Assembly: GCA_030015575.1 (NCBI GenBank)
Contig: JASDDO010000026.1
Location: 195,697,739-195,761,738 of the forward strand
Length of the DNA stretch: 64,000 nucleotides
Source: Agapanthus africanus
Taxonomy: Eukaryota; Streptophyta; Magnoliopsida; Asparagales; Amaryllidaceae
Direction: 5' to 3'
The notes under the pieces are model-generated. The model worked only from the letters and a program-made list of their open reading frames with translations, made no database searches and had not been told where the DNA came from. Positions 60,741-64,000 of the stretch are shown in pieces. Both the position numbers and the translations under genes were made by a program. Within the stretch, counting starts at the first letter, position 1; each line of letters opens with the position of its first letter.

Positions 60741-61196
60741 GGCGTGATATGGTCGCTACCTGGAGAGAGAGAGAAGAAAACACTCAGCGTGCGCTCTTGT
60801 AAGATCAGATTGGTTATTATTTTATCTAATCAGGATGGCTCCCACTGCTTTTTATCAAATCTTCCTTCAAACCCTAAAAGGAAAGACTAGCCGGGATTAA
60901 TTACACACTACAAGTTCACCAATCTTTCAGCCAGGCCAGTGTCGGTACTTTGAGGGAGGTCCCCCGTGCTTTCGCACGAACCTAATTAATGTAAACCTCG
61001 TTTTCCCAGAGGCGTAACCCCATTAACACCTTTCTAGACACCTACTTGATCGGCTAATTGTAATGTGTAAAACTCTCCCAGGAGTAACAATTACTCGCAG
61101 CGGGTATCGGGATCCAACTATCTCATAGAAGGTATGCAATCTCATTGCAAATTTCAACACTGGAAATTCCCGACAATATTTTGCCCCTAGCAGCTA

Positions 61197-61399
61197 TATG
61201 ACCTTAACATAGTCAACAAATCATAAGTGCTAGTCAAGTTCAACCCGTCATTTCCCGATTGAATTAAACCCACCCGCACGACCCTTAACATAGTCAACAA
61301 AGTCGCACGACTACCCTAATCCAATCGCATCATATGCTTATGCAGATAAGCACTAATTAGCTACCGCACACTACGCCTTAACATAGTCAACAAACGTAG
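61197..61399 (-). other. Triple-hairpin leader cassette, element G
   Basis: The central segment TTGTTGACTATGTTAAGG (sense) is identical in all three units. Stems: CTACG (61371-61375) with CGTAG (61395-61399), perfect; TATGA with TCATA in the unit nearest the coding region; CGAC with GTCG in the middle. Confidence 0.75.
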
Positions 61400-63657
61400 C
61401 ACGAATACTAACTAGTACTTATCTGAAATGACGGAGGGCTACGACAGGTTTTTCTGAAAACCTATTGCGTAATGAACTTGATATCGCTGTAGAATCAAAT
61501 GATTTTGAAATGGAGTGCTTTTGAAGCTTTTCTAGTTTTGCTAAAGGAGTCACTCCCGGTGAAGGGATCGTCGGTCCTTTCCTCGTCGAATGAGGTGCGG
61601 GATATATCATATATATCACTGTGCAAAGCAAAAACTCTTAAAAGCAATCAAAAGACAAACCGAGTGTGTAGCATCTGCCAGTTATTGCTAAAGGAGTCAC
61701 TCCCGGTGAAGGGATCTCGGTCCTTTCCTCATCGAATAAGGTGCAGGATATATCACATATACCGCTGTGCAAAACAAGAACTGTAGCTACCCTTTTTATT
61801 TTGAAATTCGATTCTACAACATCTTAGGTTTCTTTTATTTCATTAATCATATTGATGAAGTCCCATCATTTAAATTACCTAAACATCACAGATAAATACG
61901 ACGTACACTTATGCCATCCGCATTCGCCTCGATGTCCCCTCGTGCACCGTTAGGTTAGGTAACTAACGACAGAGCAGGGCAGGGCTAGCGCGGGTGTAAA
62001 ACATAAGTAACGCCTATATAATATATCATATATACTATATACAGTATCCATCACAGAACATCACATGATCACATCACAGATATCGCAGCAGAAGAAACAT
62101 ATGAAGTATTGGATATACTAGGACGTCCGTGTTTTCAATACGAGCCAGTATAAAACACGGATTCCATGGTCGCGATGAATAGCCAAACCCACACCCCTAG
62201 ACCCCTACGAGAGCGGCAAGCAACCCTACCAATTCTAGAGTTAGGAGACCCGGACTCGACTCCTCGAGTTGGTCTCCCACTGGACTCCAGAACCCGGTTA
62301 CTTATGCTCCCCTCCTTGGGTCTATCCTAGTGCGGAAAAGTAAATAATATACAAAAGGTGACATCTTCCGCAACCTGGAAGTGCCCCAATAAAAGAATAT
62401 TACATACAAGTTTTTACATGAATGAAAATGAAAAACACTCATCTCACATAAAAAAACCCGGCTATTCAAACACGACGATCCAATATAACATATCCAGCAA
62501 CACATAACATCACATGTCATCAACGTAAGTAAATATGCGCATCCCAATTGTCGTTGACATATAGCAACGAAACCAGCGATATCACATATTACACTTACGG
62601 TCACAGAAAAGAAAGTGTAAAACTACAACAGTTGGAATCCGCAACCACCTCAGACATCACATGCCTGACCAAATGAATTACTTAGACATCGCATGCCTAA
62701 CAATTATAAACCCTGCATTTTAGTCTCATTATCGAAAACACTTTTCAATACCAAGTCGGGTAATTCAACAAGATTCCCGACATCCTGATCGAATGCTCGT
62801 CGTAAACTTCAGTAGACGGCTGCACCCCTGATACCGTCGACGAAGTGCACCAAGGCGGAACACCGCTACCGCGAGCACCCGAACGGATGCTTTTGGCGAC
62901 GGGGTTCTCCTACAGTCACTTGGTCGGGGCTATGGAGTGAGGCTGTCTATTAAGTTTACCCGGCGAGTATCCGCGTACGCTACGTGATTGCGACGGACTT
63001 TTGATCACATCAAAATTCCATGGCAACCGATCAAGTGAGACTAAAGTGCTATGTTTATAACATTCATTCAGTTATCTCATAACTGCTTGTGAATTCCAAT
63101 TGTTGTATCACATTCCAGATAAACAGAAAATGTTAAACTTTCCGATGGAACAGTCGAACAACCAAGTTTTCCCGATACTGATCAACACATGAAATAAGTC
63201 TAAAAACATTCAGTTCGTACCTCAGTACCAACGGTCCAGCCGTAGAAGGGTCAAGCCAACGCCTCACATGTGGCACGCCGTACTGCCCCAAACCCTAAGG
63301 TTCAAAGGGCAGTTCAAGACGGTCACATAATCGAGTTAAGGTTTGTTGTCTTCTAGAGGGACCATCGCGTTACTTGCACTACTTAGAACGTCGTTAAACT
63401 ACGGAAAGATCCAACACTTGGAAATTTCCCGACAGGGGAAAAGTTGGGTATTTATATCCGGTCGAACTTTTTAACATATTCTAAAATTTATCCGGAAAGC
63501 CACATAGACAAAATCTGATACTCCGATCGAAACACCGAATCCCCAAAACAACCCCAGAAAATTCAACTCTGGAATAAATATTAAAAAATCCCAGAAAATA
63601 CAGCACCAGAAATCATGAATTACTGTGCAGAGTAGGAGTGCTGACGTCATCATTAGG

Positions 63658-63702
63658 CCGCGGAACCGCCGCATAAGCCATGCTTATGCCGCGGTTCCGC
63701 CG
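63658..63702. repeat. GC-rich hairpin, element G leader
   Basis: CCGCGGAACCGCCG (63658-63671) and CCGCGGTTCCGCCG (63689-63702) surround an inner stem GCATAAGC-CAT-GCTTATGC, giving a long fold-back 200-245 nt after the primer site. Confidence 0.82.
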
Positions 63703-63889
63703 CACACTATACTGTTCATTGGATAAAATTTGCACCATAATTCTTAGAATTCCCTGCTGAATTTTTTAAGCATTTTTAATGTGGAAAAATCCCAGATTTT
63801 AGAAAAAGTCCAGAGAGCATGTTTGGTTTAGGGTTTCGGGTTCGTTCGGGTTTCAAACTTCGTCTACGCATCGCCTAAGGCTCTAGCTA

Positions 63890-63902
63890 GGCTCTGATAC
63901 CA
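63890..63902 (-). other. Primer binding site of element G
   Basis: The minus strand reads TGGTATCAGAGCC, a perfect initiator tRNA-Met match. Confidence 0.94.
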
Positions 63903-63903
63903 C

Positions 63904-64000
63904 TGTAGGGTTGCTAGGCACTCCTAAGAGGTCTCACAAGGCATCAACCATGCCAATTTCAAATATTAACGGTGCCGAGAAACCCTAACAAGATCGTTGG
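63904..64000 (-). repeat. Start of the 5' LTR of element G (window edge)
   Basis: 97 bases matching 45625-45721 with two differences; the rest lies outside. Confidence 0.93.

Larger units (their letters stand above)
60762..63889 (-). other. Non-coding 5' leader of element G
   Basis: 3.1 kb without a credible gene: GC hairpin (63658-63702), the block near 63230-63365 shared with E and F, tandem units (about 61686-61745 and 61544-61602), cassette (61197-61399), and a splice acceptor with AG at 60761-60760. In G's other LTR the candidate donor sits 159 nt from the LTR end (45784); the matching position in this LTR is outside the window. Confidence 0.75.
45625..64000 (-). mobile_element. Element G: decayed gag-less copia element of the F family, hosting H
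   Basis: 3' LTR 45625-47839 (2,215 bp, same family as F's), polypurine tract, pol remnant split by H, leader, primer site, and the first 97 bases of the 5' LTR before the window ends. It shares F's disabling frameshift. Inserted in C's 5' LTR with left TSD candidate CTGTG. Confidence 0.93.

Overview
The window is plant nuclear DNA made entirely of nested LTR retrotransposons. I see no host gene, tRNA, rRNA or CRISPR array. Seven elements are Ty1/copia. Their gag-PR-INT-RT-RNaseH order, primer sites matching initiator tRNA-Met (TGGTATCAGAGCC), LTRs starting TGTTAG/TGTTGG followed by ATGCCCTAGAGGC-like sequence, and PPT AAGTGGGAGAT point to the Angela/BARE lineage of flowering plants. An eighth element, at the left edge, is Ty3/gypsy of Tat/Athila type, with a tRNA-Asp primer site. 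The species cannot be told from the sequence.

Nesting, read from LTR ends, target-site duplications (TSDs) and rejoined host sequence: element D (minus, about 1745-8900 visible) is outermost. The gypsy element lies in D's 3' LTR (1-about 1744), and element C (minus, 8901-45624 visible) lies in D's 5' LTR. C holds B (minus, 9147-18911, TSD GGAAC) in its 3' LTR, E (plus, 21591-39627, TSD CTAGT) in its pol remnant, and G (minus, 45625 to beyond 64000) in its 5' LTR. E holds F (plus, 28192-38580, TSD GAAAC) in its 3' LTR. G holds H (minus, 49283-59387, TSD GCTTC) in its pol remnant. The depth is four levels along D>C>E>F and D>C>G>H.

Two functional classes appear. B and H have gag. H has an uninterrupted gag-pol frame of about 1,316 codons and LTRs differing at about 2 of 2,031 positions by eye. 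B has the same frame broken by one nonsense codon. D, E, F and G have no gag: a short unrelated head of about 80 residues precedes protease. F and G are badly decayed, share a disabling frameshift, and yet F has LTRs only about 1% apart, as expected of parasites copied by enzymes supplied in trans. C is too decayed to tell.

The most unusual structure is in the long (2-3 kb) 5' leaders. All seven copia elements carry (i) a GC-rich dyad built on CCGCGG(A/T)(A/T)CCGCGG about 200 nt after the primer site, which also occurs in the unrelated gypsy element; (ii) a cassette of about 210 bp with three hairpins, whose 19-20-nt central segments are nearly the same within an element and different between elements, while the flanking stems stay complementary; and (iii) a conserved 3' splice acceptor just before the coding start, with a candidate donor 158-170 nt before the LTR end. 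I infer that a leader intron may separate translated RNA from packaged RNA.
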